Shown: positions 15,597 through 24,473 of the stretch, piece after piece
Position numbering within the stretch: position 1 is the first letter of the stretch
Layout of the letters: each line of letters starts with the position of its first letter
Source: UBA1426 sp052034085
GTDB lineage: Bacteria; Bacillota; Clostridia; Peptostreptococcales; Anaerovoracaceae
Assembly (NCBI GenBank): GCA_052034085.1
Contig: JBPOJA010000003.1
Coordinates: forward strand, 6,709 to 70,708
Direction: 5' to 3'
DNA length: 64,000 nt
Position numbers and translations under genes: made by a program
The notes under the pieces: generated by a model
Databases searched by the model: none
What the model was told of the DNA's origin: nothing
The model's input: only the letters and a program-made list of their open reading frames with translations

Positions 15597-17454
15597 AATC
15601 CCCATCCGAAGCCATAAGCCAGTCGCTTCTTGAAAAGAGGCTGACAGATCCTATCTGGGGGCTGTCCGGAACACAGCTCCTTTTAAATTGATGAATGAAA
15701 AATCTTTTATAAAAAACTTCCAGCCATTTTTTTATGGTTATTTCATCATATATGCCTTTAAAAGTTGCTTCCGCTATGGCAAGCAGCATTTCAGGCCGGG
15801 TTCCCCTTCTGACAGTGTGATATATGAAAAAGTCATGAAGAATATATGGCCCTACAGTATCTTCGGTCATCTGTGCGATTTTCCCTTCCTCATCAGGAGG
15901 CAGAAGTTCGGGGGATACGGGTGTATCAAGGACATTGTTTAGTGTATCAGCCAGGTCGGGATTTTTATTGTCCGCAAGGATTTCTTCTATGTACCACCGG
16001 ATTTCCCTTCTCATGAAAGTTTTGGGAATACCGGCATTTACATTGTACATGGACATATGGTCTCCATTATATGTGCTCCAGCCCAGGGCTGCTTCAGAAA
16101 GGTCGCCTGTTCCAACCTGAATGCCGTTTTCCATATTCGCAATGTCCATGAGTATCTGGGTTCTCTCCCTTGCCTGTACATTTTCGTAGACTACATTTTT
16201 TATTTCGGGATTATGGCCTATATCTCTGAAATGAACACGGACGGCTTCTCTTATTGGGATTTCACGGATATCCACATTCAAAGCTTTCATCATAGCCATG
16301 GCATTGTCATAGGTCGCATCTGTTGTGCCAAAACCGGGCATAGTAACGCCAATGATGTCTCTGCCTGATTTGCCCAGCAATTCCATGGCTTTGGCTGTTA
16401 CCAGAAGGGCCATGGTTGAGTCAAGGCCTCCTGACACACCCAGCACAGCTTTGGCAGATCCCGTATGCATCAGCCGTCTTGCAAGCCCTGTTGATTGAAT
16501 TGCAAAGGCCTCCCTGCAGTTTTGTGCGGCTTCATTTTCATCTTCCGGAATGAAAGGAGTCGGAGAAAACTTTCTCAGCATGTTTGTTCCCGCTTCCACG
16601 GTGGGCAGTGCATCGACCTGGACCTTTACGGATCTGGATTTGTGAGGTAATCCCTTAACATTTCTTTTGTAGACCAAGCTTGTGAAGTCCAGTTCGGTCA
16701 TGATAATCTTTTCAGTTAAACTGAGATTGCTGTCTTCAGCAAGGATTTCTCCGCCTTCGGATATTAGCAGGTGCCCGCTGCAGACTCCGCCGGAAGTGGA
16801 TTCTGTAGCTCCTGCGGAAGCCAGCACCCTGGCATTTATATCCTCATAACTTTTAATTTTTTCACTTTCTCTTCTGGTTTTGGAAGAAGTTATAAGCTCC
16901 CTGGAAAGCCCCGGAATTGCCACGACAAGGGCTTCACGGTGGGGCCGGTCGTAAGAGTTGGCTATTGCCAGGCTCACATCTGATTCATGGTCATAAAAAA
17001 TGAGGGAGCCGAAGGGTATTTCCTCACCTGAAATATTGAAGGTGGAACCTCGTTTGCCGGGCATGTTAAAACGCAGTTTCCCATCAAAAGCCCGGGGAGG
17101 AAGCATATAGGGAACCAATCCTGCGATTTTGCCGTTTTGTATGAAAGCACCGCAGTTAAGCATACTGTTGCCGGTTTTAAGATACATGCCGATGACGAAG
17201 CTGCCGTTGTAGCCTGAGCTCGCCTCAAGAATGGATACAAGGGCCCCAAGCTGTTCTCTGTAGAGATGGTCCTGATAGAACAGGTCTCCGCAGCTTGCTC
17301 CGGTAAGGCAAAGAGCGGGAAAAACAGTAAGACCGATTTTATTTTCCTTTGCCTGCTTAATGAATTTGATTATTTCTTTTGAGTTATATTCAGGGTTGGC
17401 AATTCTGATTGCCGGCGAAACAGAAGCCACGCGCAACAGTCCCTTTTTTTTCAA
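15571..17454 (-). CDS. nadE: NAD+ synthetase with degenerate glutaminase (nitrilase) domain
   Basis: 627 residues: an N-terminal nitrilase-like glutaminase domain (1-270) and a C-terminal ATP-pyrophosphatase NAD synthetase domain with P-loop LGVSGGLDSTMALLV. The usual glutaminase triad is Glu (FPELxLTGY), Lys (VPKxxLPNY) and Cys (EICED). Here the first site reads FPALCLTGAS (Ala47), the Lys region reads VPYMLPPRAF, and the Cys region reads SLAIANSYD with no cysteine. So the protein likely uses free ammonia or ammonia from elsewhere. The synthetase domain looks intact. The TTG at 17454 is preferred to the GTG at 17475 because GGAGG lies between them and the protein then begins MKKKGLLRVAS, like the family. 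Confidence 0.87.
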   Translation of the reverse strand: MKKKGLLRVASVSPAIRIANPEYNSKEIIKFIKQAKENKIGLTVFPALCLTGASCGDLFYQDHLYREQLGALVSILEASSGYNGSFVIGMYLKTGNSMLNCGAFIQNGKIAGLVPYMLPPRAFDGKLRFNMPGKRGSTFNISGEEIPFGSLIFYDHESDVSLAIANSYDRPHREALVVAIPGLSRELITSSKTRRESEKIKSYEDINARVLASAGATESTSGGVCSGHLLISEGGEILAEDSNLSLTEKIIMTELDFTSLVYKRNVKGLPHKSRSVKVQVDALPTVEAGTNMLRKFSPTPFIPEDENEAAQNCREAFAIQSTGLARRLMHTGSAKAVLGVSGGLDSTMALLVTAKAMELLGKSGRDIIGVTMPGFGTTDATYDNAMAMMKALNVDIREIPIREAVRVHFRDIGHNPEIKNVVYENVQARERTQILMDIANMENGIQVGTGDLSEAALGWSTYNGDHMSMYNVNAGIPKTFMRREIRWYIEEILADNKNPDLADTLNNVLDTPVSPELLPPDEEGKIAQMTEDTVGPYILHDFFIYHTVRRGTRPEMLLAIAEATFKGIYDEITIKKWLEVFYKRFFIHQFKRSCVPDSPQIGSVSLFSRSDWLMASDGDFSLWVDSL

Positions 17455-17559
17455 TTTATTGTCCTCCGTTTTCACATGGAATTCTTAAACTTACAAAACA
17501 ATTATACAGCAAATCTATGTTATAATCCAATTAAAAGCATGGAAAGGCGGAAATCTCAA

Positions 17560-18528
17560 ATGAAGGAAAATTACATCGGGCTGCTCAATACCGATGATGA
17601 AATACAGGACTTTTTCCTGGTGAAAAGCATTGCGGTTAAAATCGGCGCAAATAAAAAACAGTATCTGGATTTGTTGCTGGGGGACAATACAGGCGAGATT
17701 ACAGCTAAAAAGTGGGATATTGCCGATACAGAACTGCCATCATTGAATGAAATCGTTCCCGGCGAAGTGGTAAAAGTAAAAGCCGGGGTCACGGAATGGA
17801 ACGGCATGCAGCAGCTCAGGGTATCAAAGATCCGAAAAGCAGTGCCGCAGGATCAGCTGGACATGGGAGATTTTATCAGGATAGCACCGGAGGATCCTGT
17901 ATATATGTTCGGATTCCTGATGGAGCTTGCCGAATCCATGAAAGATGAAGATTTCAGAAAAGTGAGCAAGGCCGTTCTGGAGGAGAATAGAGAAAAATTG
18001 CTATACTATCCAGCCGCTGTAAAAAATCATCACGCAGAGAGGAGCGGATTGCTTTATCATTTAAAAACCATGGCTTCCATGGCCATAAAATATACGGAAG
18101 TATATACTTTTCTGAACAGGGACCTGCTTCTTTGCGGTGTAATAATCCATGACATAGAAAAGCTTTCTGAAATTGAATCCGATGAGAACGGCATAGCTTC
18201 GGGCTATTCTTATGAAGGGCAGATGCTGGGCCATCTGGTCAGCGGTGTAAAAATTGTTGACCGGCTGGGTGAAAAGCTGGGTTTGAGCCATGAAAAACTC
18301 ATTATGCTGGAACACATGATTTTATCCCATCATTATGAACCGGAATTCGGAAGCCCCAAAAAACCCCTTTTTCCGGAGGCAGAGCTTCTGCACTATCTGG
18401 ATATAGTGGATGCCAGAATGTATGATATGAAAGATGCACTGTTCGGCACCAAAGGCGGGGAATTCTCAGAAAGAGTAAGAACACTGGACGGAAGAAAACT
18501 ATATAAACCGACGTTTGAACAGGAGTAA
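17560..18528 (+). CDS. yhaM: 3'-5' exoribonuclease YhaM family (OB fold + HD domain)
   Basis: About 322 residues. The N-terminal part is an OB-fold nucleic-acid-binding domain (FFLVKSIAVKIGANKKQYLDLLL, then GEITAKKWD). The C-terminal part is a metal-dependent HD domain with HHAERSGLLYHLKTM and GVIIHDIEK, later HMILSHHYEPEFGSP. This matches YhaM/CBF1, which trims RNA 3' ends and can degrade ssDNA. The ATG at 17560 follows AAAGGCGG and fits the family N-terminus. It is followed after 3 bases by cca, a plausible link because both act on RNA 3' ends. A TATAAT at 17521-17526 may be its -10, but no good -35 was seen. Confidence 0.88.
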   Translation: MKENYIGLLNTDDEIQDFFLVKSIAVKIGANKKQYLDLLLGDNTGEITAKKWDIADTELPSLNEIVPGEVVKVKAGVTEWNGMQQLRVSKIRKAVPQDQLDMGDFIRIAPEDPVYMFGFLMELAESMKDEDFRKVSKAVLEENREKLLYYPAAVKNHHAERSGLLYHLKTMASMAIKYTEVYTFLNRDLLLCGVIIHDIEKLSEIESDENGIASGYSYEGQMLGHLVSGVKIVDRLGEKLGLSHEKLIMLEHMILSHHYEPEFGSPKKPLFPEAELLHYLDIVDARMYDMKDALFGTKGGEFSERVRTLDGRKLYKPTFEQE

Positions 18529-18531
18529 ACA

Positions 18532-19812
18532 ATGCACCCTTTACCAAAAGAAATAAACTCCCTGATGAAGAAAATGGAAGAAAAGGGAGTCAGCATTTAT
18601 GTTACAGGCGGCAGCATAAGGGACCTGATTCTCGGTATAGAGCCTTTGGACTGGGACCTGTCGGCAGATGCAGATCCAGAAGAGCTGGCATCGATACTCG
18701 GAGAATCGTTAACGAACAGCCCCGGAGCTTTATTTGGCGTGCTTAATGTCAAAGAAGGTGATTATAAGATTCAACTGGCAAGTCTGCGGCGGGATGGTGA
18801 ATATTCGGATAAAAGAAGGCCCGACAAGGTAAGCTATACCAAGAACCTTGAAGAAGATCTGGCTCGCAGGGATTTTACAATCAATGCCATGGCATATCAT
18901 CCGCAAAAGGGCATTACCGATCCCTATGACGGCAGGCGGGACATTAAGGAGAGACTTATAAGGGCGGTGCGCAACCCGGATGAAAGATTTCAGGAAGATC
19001 CTTTGAGGGTATTGAGAGGAATCAGGCTTGCCGGGCAGCTGGATTTTGATATTCACGTAGACACCTTTAATGCCATGCAGATAAATTCCTGCCTTCTCGC
19101 AGATATAAGCATGGACAGAAAAAGGGAGGAACTGGAGAAGCTGCTGGTCACAAAAAACACAGGCAAGGCTCTCAGGATGATGATTACATCCGGTGTAATG
19201 GAAGCCTTTTTCGGTGACTGTTTCCCCGTTAAAAAAAATGTGGAAAACGGAGATCTGGAAGTGTTGGTACATAATATCGACAGGTCCAGAAAAGACGTGG
19301 ACCTGCGGCTGGCCTTGCTTATGATGTGTTTTGAAAAGGCCAAGGCCAAGAAAATGATTGAGGATCTCGGCCTGACGAAAATGCGAAGAAAAAGACAGCT
19401 GGAGGCTCAGGATTTCCTTACCGATCTGTATTTTTCCTCGGACAAATATGCTTTGAAGAAATTTATATACCAGCATGGCTGGGAAACCTATGAGTTTCTG
19501 AACAGCCTGAGCAAGCAGCAGAGGGAGGTATATGATACTCCGGGATACAGGGTCGAAAGTCGTTATTATCTGATTGAAGATATGAAAATGTACAAGGAAC
19601 CAATTTTTGAAGGGGATCTTGCTATTAAGGCTAAAGATTTGATTGATGCAGGTATAGTACCGGAGGAAAAAGCCGGGGAGATGATGAAAATGCTTATAGA
19701 ATCTGTTCACAGATTTCCGGGTTTAAATACAAAGGAAAAACTGCTGAAAAAAGCAAAATCTCTCAGGAATCCAATAAAGGCGAAATTCAGAAATATATAT
19801 ATGGTCAGGTGA
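18532..19812 (+). CDS. cca: CCA tRNA nucleotidyltransferase, without an HD domain
   Basis: 426 residues of the class II nucleotidyltransferase family. The catalytic head has YVTGGSIRDLILG and DWDLSAD (metal-binding Asp pair), then RRDFTINAMA, DPYDGRRD and EDPLRVLRGIRLAGQLDF. It adds or repairs the 3' CCA of tRNAs. Many clostridial homologues have an HD motif (LLHDIGK) further on; here the matching stretch reads LALLMMCFEKAK, so no HD activity is expected. The one tRNA in this window already encodes its CCA, so repair may be a main job. AGGAG precedes the ATG. Its stop overlaps the recD2 start. Confidence 0.9.
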   Translation: MHPLPKEINSLMKKMEEKGVSIYVTGGSIRDLILGIEPLDWDLSADADPEELASILGESLTNSPGALFGVLNVKEGDYKIQLASLRRDGEYSDKRRPDKVSYTKNLEEDLARRDFTINAMAYHPQKGITDPYDGRRDIKERLIRAVRNPDERFQEDPLRVLRGIRLAGQLDFDIHVDTFNAMQINSCLLADISMDRKREELEKLLVTKNTGKALRMMITSGVMEAFFGDCFPVKKNVENGDLEVLVHNIDRSRKDVDLRLALLMMCFEKAKAKKMIEDLGLTKMRRKRQLEAQDFLTDLYFSSDKYALKKFIYQHGWETYEFLNSLSKQQREVYDTPGYRVESRYYLIEDMKMYKEPIFEGDLAIKAKDLIDAGIVPEEKAGEMMKMLIESVHRFPGLNTKEKLLKKAKSLRNPIKAKFRNIYMVR

Positions 19813-19814
19813 TG

Positions 19815-22028
19815 ATGGAAGAACAAAAGGGAACCATAGCGGAGATAATTTTCCATAATGATAACAATGGCTATACAATAGCTTTGGTTGAAAATGAAGA
19901 GGCAATGCTTCAGTTCACTGCAGTCGGCTATCTTCATAATCCCGGCAAAGGCAGAGAATATTCTTTTACGGGCCGCTGGAAAACACACAGGATTTATGGG
20001 GAACAGTTTGTATTTGAAACTTATACGGAACTTATTCCCGAGAGTGAAGAGGGCATAAGAGCCTTCCTCAGCTCCGGCATAATGAAAGGCATAGGAAAAA
20101 AAACAGCTGCAGCCCTGGTTGAAGCTTTTGCCGATGATACATTGCGGATTATTGAAGAAGAGCCTGACAGACTGACAAGCGTTCCCGGCATAGGCGACCA
20201 CAAGGCAGCTGTTATTTCTGAAGCCTTTAAGCGGCACAGGGAATTTGCCGGAATTACTCTGTATCTGCAGCCATTTGGAATATCGCCGTCATACGGGCTG
20301 AAACTCTATAAGATTTATGGAAAAGATACTGTTAAGGTCATCGAGGAAAATCCTTACCAATTGATTGATGAAGTAGCGGGAATAGGCTTTAAAAGGGCGG
20401 ATAAAATCGCAGCCGGGCTGGGCTTTGCACCCGGAGATATAAGGCGGATAAAAAGTGGCATCAAATATGTTCTGGGCATGCATGCCGGTGAGGGAGACAG
20501 CTTTGTGCCCAAAAAACTTCTTTGTGAAGAAGCCGGTGAGCTTATGGATATATCTGCAGAAGAAGTTTTCGAAGCTGTAGTGACTATGGCTTTTGAAGGC
20601 GATGTTCAGGTGGAGAATCTTCAGGGAAGAGAAGTGGTGTATCTGATCCCGTATTTTCTGGCAGAGCAGAAGGTATGCAGAAAACTTATGGAACTGGAAG
20701 GGGCCAGCCTCAAGCCGTTGAAAGGAGCTTTGGAAGAGTTGCTTGCCATGGCTGAAGGGCAGTCAGGGATTGCATTAAGCGACACCCAGAAAGCCGGGGT
20801 GAAGCTGGCTGCTGAAAATGGGGTTGCGGTAATTACAGGAGGCCCAGGGACAGGCAAAACCACGATAATAGATACAATAGTCAATATTTTCGAAAGAAGC
20901 GGGCTGGTCACAGTCATAGCTGCGCCCACAGGCAGGGCGGCCAAAAGGATTACGGAAACATCCGGCTACGAAGCATCCACAATACATAGATTGTTGGAGT
21001 ATTATTACTCTGAAGGCGAAGAAACCATGCGCTTCGGTGTAAACGGGGAAAACCCCCTGAAAGCTGATGTCGTAATAATAGATGAGGCCTCGATGGTAGA
21101 TATTTTGCTGATGAAAGCCCTGCTGGAAGCCATTCCTGGTGGTGCCCGTCTTATCCTTGTGGGAGATGCTGATCAGCTGCCTTCCGTAGGTGCAGGCAAT
21201 GTGCTGAGAGACATCCTGGATAGCGAAATAATCCCTTCCATGAAGCTTACGGAAATTTTTCGACAGGCTCAGGAGAGTCTGATTGTTGTCAATGCACATC
21301 GCATCAATAAAGGGGAGTATCCTTACTGCAACGAAAAAGATAAGGATTTCTTTCTGGTACAAAGAAAAACTGAAAAGGAGATGCTGGAAACAATTAAGGA
21401 TCTTTGCATCAGGCGTCTGCCGGCTCGTTACGGGGAAATAGACCCGGTGAAAGATTTACAGGTGTTGAGCCCCGTGAGACGAGGGCTGATCGGATCAATC
21501 AATCTGAACGGCGAACTCCAGAAATTGCTGAACCCGCCGGTATCCGGGCTTGAAGAAAGAAAACACGGTGACAGGATTTTCAGGTGCGGGGACAAAGTTA
21601 TGCAGATAAAAAACAATTATCAGCTGTCATGGAGGAAGTCCGATGATTTTACGGAAGGGCAGGGCGTGTTTAACGGTGACTGCGGTTTTATACACAGTAT
21701 AGATAATGAGTTTGGGGAAATCACAGTATTGTACGAGGATTCAAAGTATGTGATTTATGACAGCAGCAATCTTGATGAATTGGAACTGGCGTATGCTATG
21801 ACAGTGCACAAGAGCCAGGGTAGTGAATTCCCCGTGATAATAATGCCGGTGTCCTGGTTTCCTCCCATGCTGGCTACGAGAAATCTGCTCTATACCGCTG
21901 TGACCAGGGCCAAAGAAATGGTTATTCTGGTTGGTTCAGAAGGAAAAATGAGAGCCATGGTGGACAACAACAGCATTACCGAAAGATATTCCGGACTTGG
22001 TATTAAGTTGAAAGGTTTTCTTGTATGA
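19815..22028 (+). CDS. recD2: RecD2-type DNA helicase (YrrC)
   Basis: About 737 residues. An OB-like N-terminal region and helix-hairpin-helix segments (SGIMKGIGKKTAAALVEAF, then VPGIGDHKAAVISEAF) precede a superfamily 1B helicase core: Walker A GGPGTGKTTIIDT, Walker B VVIIDEASMVD, motif III LVGDADQLPSVGAG and a C-terminal motif VHKSQGSEFPVII. This is the RecBC-independent RecD2 architecture, a 5'-3' helicase linked to DNA repair and replication-fork stability. Three start codons lie in tandem (GTG 19809, ATG 19812, ATG 19815); AGGTG spacing favours the third. The previous stop overlaps, so translation is probably coupled to cca. Confidence 0.92.
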   Translation: MEEQKGTIAEIIFHNDNNGYTIALVENEEAMLQFTAVGYLHNPGKGREYSFTGRWKTHRIYGEQFVFETYTELIPESEEGIRAFLSSGIMKGIGKKTAAALVEAFADDTLRIIEEEPDRLTSVPGIGDHKAAVISEAFKRHREFAGITLYLQPFGISPSYGLKLYKIYGKDTVKVIEENPYQLIDEVAGIGFKRADKIAAGLGFAPGDIRRIKSGIKYVLGMHAGEGDSFVPKKLLCEEAGELMDISAEEVFEAVVTMAFEGDVQVENLQGREVVYLIPYFLAEQKVCRKLMELEGASLKPLKGALEELLAMAEGQSGIALSDTQKAGVKLAAENGVAVITGGPGTGKTTIIDTIVNIFERSGLVTVIAAPTGRAAKRITETSGYEASTIHRLLEYYYSEGEETMRFGVNGENPLKADVVIIDEASMVDILLMKALLEAIPGGARLILVGDADQLPSVGAGNVLRDILDSEIIPSMKLTEIFRQAQESLIVVNAHRINKGEYPYCNEKDKDFFLVQRKTEKEMLETIKDLCIRRLPARYGEIDPVKDLQVLSPVRRGLIGSINLNGELQKLLNPPVSGLEERKHGDRIFRCGDKVMQIKNNYQLSWRKSDDFTEGQGVFNGDCGFIHSIDNEFGEITVLYEDSKYVIYDSSNLDELELAYAMTVHKSQGSEFPVIIMPVSWFPPMLATRNLLYTAVTRAKEMVILVGSEGKMRAMVDNNSITERYSGLGIKLKGFLV

Positions 22029-22819
22029 TATTCATGTCTGATATGAAGGTGCTGGTTAAAAAATCGAAGGATTGGCTTCTTGATTTAGTGTATCCCCCGA
22101 ATATTTATTGTATCGGCTGTGGCAGGCCGATAGACAAAAGATTTCCTTACTCTCTTTGTCCCGCATGTGCAAAGAGTATCTCCTGGGCCAACGGAAACCT
22201 TTGTGCAATATGCGGCAAGTCAATTGAAGAGGACCGGAAAATCTGTCCTGATTGCGAGCAGGTTACAAGAGATTTCGACAGAGGGATTACCGTAAGTGAT
22301 TACAGCATGACAGAAAGGAAAATCATACATGATTTTAAATACAGGGACAGTAGTTTCCTCAAAAAGGATATGGCCCTGCTGATGTGGGAAAAACTGCTGG
22401 CAGAAGATATAAGTTTTGATTGCATTGTGGCCGTGCCCATGCATAAAAGCAAAGTGAAAAAGAGAGGCTACAATCAGGCGGAACTGCTGGCAGGGGAAAT
22501 AGCAGATCTTTCCGGCAAAATCCATTATCCCGGAGCTTTGATACGAACCAGGGATACGCCGGCTTTAAGCAGCATGGATTATTTTGGGAGAAAAGCCGCA
22601 GTTGAAGGTGTTTTCCAGCCTGCGGAGTGGGTAAAAAATATGTTGGAAAACAGAGAAGTTTTGCTTGTGGACGATATCCTGACCACCGGCAGCACGGCCT
22701 CAGCCTGCAGCCGGGCTTTGAAAGAGGCGAAAGCCGGAAGGGTTATTGTAATAAGTTTCGCCTCCGGAACCACAAAATGCAGGATATCAGAAGAGGGAAT
22801 TGCCCGGGTCTGTGGTTGA
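22025..22819 (+). CDS. comF: ComF-family phosphoribosyltransferase-like protein
   Basis: 264 residues with an N-terminal zinc-binding part of paired cysteines (CIGCGRPID, CPACAKS, CAICGKS, CPDCEQ) and a C-terminal type I PRTase fold with VLLVDDILTTGSTASACS. ComF proteins act in DNA uptake or DNA repair; the exact reaction is unclear. The ATG at 22025 overlaps the recD2 stop as ATGA, and a second ATG at 22034 is possible. The last 25 bases of the gene also form the 5' strand of the closing helix of the downstream structured RNA. The order comF / RNA / hpf is a known clostridial arrangement. Confidence 0.9.
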   Translation: MIFMSDMKVLVKKSKDWLLDLVYPPNIYCIGCGRPIDKRFPYSLCPACAKSISWANGNLCAICGKSIEEDRKICPDCEQVTRDFDRGITVSDYSMTERKIIHDFKYRDSSFLKKDMALLMWEKLLAEDISFDCIVAVPMHKSKVKKRGYNQAELLAGEIADLSGKIHYPGALIRTRDTPALSSMDYFGRKAAVEGVFQPAEWVKNMLENREVLLVDDILTTGSTASACSRALKEAKAGRVIVISFASGTTKCRISEEGIARVCG

Positions 22820-22980
22820 AAGTCCATGCCAGCTACGGGCGAAAGGACCCACGTAAGCCGCTCTTCATGGGGCGGTGAGCATGGCGTAGTCTAGGTGTAA
22901 GCCCCGGTTTAGAGGCCAAGGCCAAATTTATACTTCCGGGCGAATGTGGGGGCAAAGACCAGGTCAGCCGGGCAATTCCC
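22795..22980 (+). ncRNA. raiA-motif structured RNA
   Basis: A 186-nt element between comF and hpf. The ends form a perfect 13-bp helix: 22795-22807 is the exact reverse complement of 22968-22980, and the 3' strand is followed by two T tracts (22981-22986 and 22989-22996), as in an intrinsic terminator. Inner pairings include CTACG (22833-22837) with CGTAG (22885-22889) and a hairpin with arms CCGC (22858-22861) and GCGG (22872-22875). From knowledge of comparative RNA surveys, the raiA motif lies at exactly this place, near raiA/hpf and comF genes in Firmicutes. The 5' strand is inside the comF coding sequence. No good promoter is seen just upstream, so the RNA may be processed from a longer transcript. 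The assignment is by context and helix, not by covariance search. Confidence 0.8.
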
Positions 22981-23081
22981 TTTTTTGGTTTTTTTTAAAA
23001 ATGCAAAAGGATTAATCTGATAATTGTGGTATAGTATAAGCAGAGGACCTAATAACTAGCAGAAAGAGAGGGAGAGTCACT
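22981..23081 (+). promoter_or_regulatory. hpf leader with a weak promoter candidate
   Basis: After the T tracts that end the structured RNA there are about 85 bases before hpf. The best promoter candidate is TTAATC (23012-23017), 17 bases, then TATAAG (23035-23040), overlapping TATAGT (23030-23035). A GAGAGGGAGAG site precedes the hpf ATG. Nothing else is seen. Confidence 0.35.
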
Positions 23082-23612
23082 ATGAGAGTAATTATTACAA
23101 CAAAAAACTTCAATGCAAGCGATCATCTTAAAGATGTTATCGAGAGCAAATTCGAGAAATTAGGGAAATATTTTTCGAAGGACATTGTTGCAAATGTGAC
23201 TTTAACCATGGAGGGGGGCCGCCAGAAAGTTGAAGCGACCATCAATGCCAAAGGGACAATTTTCAGGGCGGAAGAAGAAACAAATGACATGTATACAGGG
23301 ATAGACAGAGTGGTGGATAAACTGTCGACCCAGATGTCAAGATTCAAGACAAAGCTGCAGAGAAAACATAAGGATCATAAGGAATTCATCTTTGCCAACC
23401 TGCCTGAAGCCAGCGAGCCGGAAGTTGAAGAGATGAATGTTGTAAGAAATAAGAAATTCGATCTGATACCCATGTCTTTGGATGAGGCAATTATGCAGAT
23501 GGAACTGGTGGGGCATACTTTCTATGTATTTCTAAATATGGAAACAGACATGGTAAGTGTGGTGTACAAAAGAAAGGATGGAGATTACGGATTACTTGAA
23601 CCGAATTATTAA
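23082..23612 (+). CDS. hpf: Long-form ribosome hibernation promoting factor
   Basis: 176 residues. The N-terminal S30AE domain (1-100) begins MRVIITTKNFNASDHLKDVIESK and binds the 30S decoding centre. A linker leads to the C-terminal dimerisation domain (about 120-176), seen in FDLIPMSLDEAIMQMELVGHTFYVFLN and VVYKRKDGDYGLLEP. The long form makes 100S ribosome dimers by itself in Firmicutes. It lies just after the raiA-motif RNA and only 15 bases before cdaA, so hibernation factor and c-di-AMP cyclase may be transcribed together. Confidence 0.95.
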   Translation: MRVIITTKNFNASDHLKDVIESKFEKLGKYFSKDIVANVTLTMEGGRQKVEATINAKGTIFRAEEETNDMYTGIDRVVDKLSTQMSRFKTKLQRKHKDHKEFIFANLPEASEPEVEEMNVVRNKKFDLIPMSLDEAIMQMELVGHTFYVFLNMETDMVSVVYKRKDGDYGLLEPNY

Positions 23613-23627
23613 TAGGGTATCTTTGCT

Positions 23628-24473
23628 ATGACAGAAATTATCGTTAATATGTTCGCTGGGTTTGGCATAAGTGATGTTGTGGATGTAGCAATCGTCGCTT
23701 TTGTCGTGTATAAAATCCTGGCATTTATCAGAGAAACCAGGGCAGAGCAGCTGGTAAAAGGGCTGCTCTTCCTTGTTGTTGCCACTTTTCTGTCCGATAT
23801 TCTGAATTTGTACACTATTAACTGGCTGCTGGAAGGCACCCTTACCCTGGGTGTGATAGCCCTGATTATTGTGTTTCAGCCGGAACTGCGCCGGGGCCTT
23901 GAATATATTGGCAGAAGTAAGATCATAAAGAAACAGTTCAGGGAAATGAGCAAGGAAAAGGCCAAGGAGCTGACTTCCATAATTATAAAAACCATAGACA
24001 ATTTCTCCATCAGTAAAACCGGCGCACTGATAATCATTGAGAGAGAGACGAACCTTACAGATATTGCCGAAACAGGCACCATTATTGATGCCGTAATAAC
24101 CGAAAGTCTTCTTGATTCTATCTTTTATCCTGGAACTGCGCTTCATGACGGAGCCTGCATCATAAGGAATGACAGGATTTTGGCAGCGGGATGCGTGCTC
24201 CCGCTTACGGGTAACAGAAACCTCAGCAAAGAGCTGGGAACCAGGCACAGGGCAGGCATAGGTATAACCGAACACTCAGATGCCGTGGGCATTATTGTGT
24301 CGGAAGAGACCGGTATTATATCCATAGCCATAGATGGCAAGCTGTCAAGGTTCCTGGATATCAAAACTGTAGAAAAAACCCTCCTGAACCTTTATTTGAG
24401 CCAGATGGGTGATGAAATTTCAAGAACCTTCCTGGGCAAGCTGTTTAAAAAGCGGGGAAGCGATAATGGATAA
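23628..24473 (+). CDS. cdaA: Diadenylate cyclase CdaA
   Basis: 281 residues. Three N-terminal membrane helices (about 12-30, 42-60 and 68-84) precede a cytoplasmic DAC domain with the active-site DGA at 174-176 (FYPGTALHDGACII) and the RHR motif at 206-208 (GTRHRAGIGITE). It makes c-di-AMP from two ATP. The order cdaA-cdaR-glmM is the conserved Firmicutes unit in which CdaR and GlmM regulate cyclase activity. The 3' end overlaps cdaR by 8 bases. The Shine-Dalgarno is weak (AGGG). Confidence 0.95.
   Translation: MTEIIVNMFAGFGISDVVDVAIVAFVVYKILAFIRETRAEQLVKGLLFLVVATFLSDILNLYTINWLLEGTLTLGVIALIIVFQPELRRGLEYIGRSKIIKKQFREMSKEKAKELTSIIIKTIDNFSISKTGALIIIERETNLTDIAETGTIIDAVITESLLDSIFYPGTALHDGACIIRNDRILAAGCVLPLTGNRNLSKELGTRHRAGIGITEHSDAVGIIVSEETGIISIAIDGKLSRFLDIKTVEKTLLNLYLSQMGDEISRTFLGKLFKKRGSDNG

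Noticed and set aside
18730..19710. Open frame of 326 codons on the minus strand within cca
   Set aside because: The plus-strand protein has clear catalytic motifs throughout; the antisense product shows no recognisable domain.
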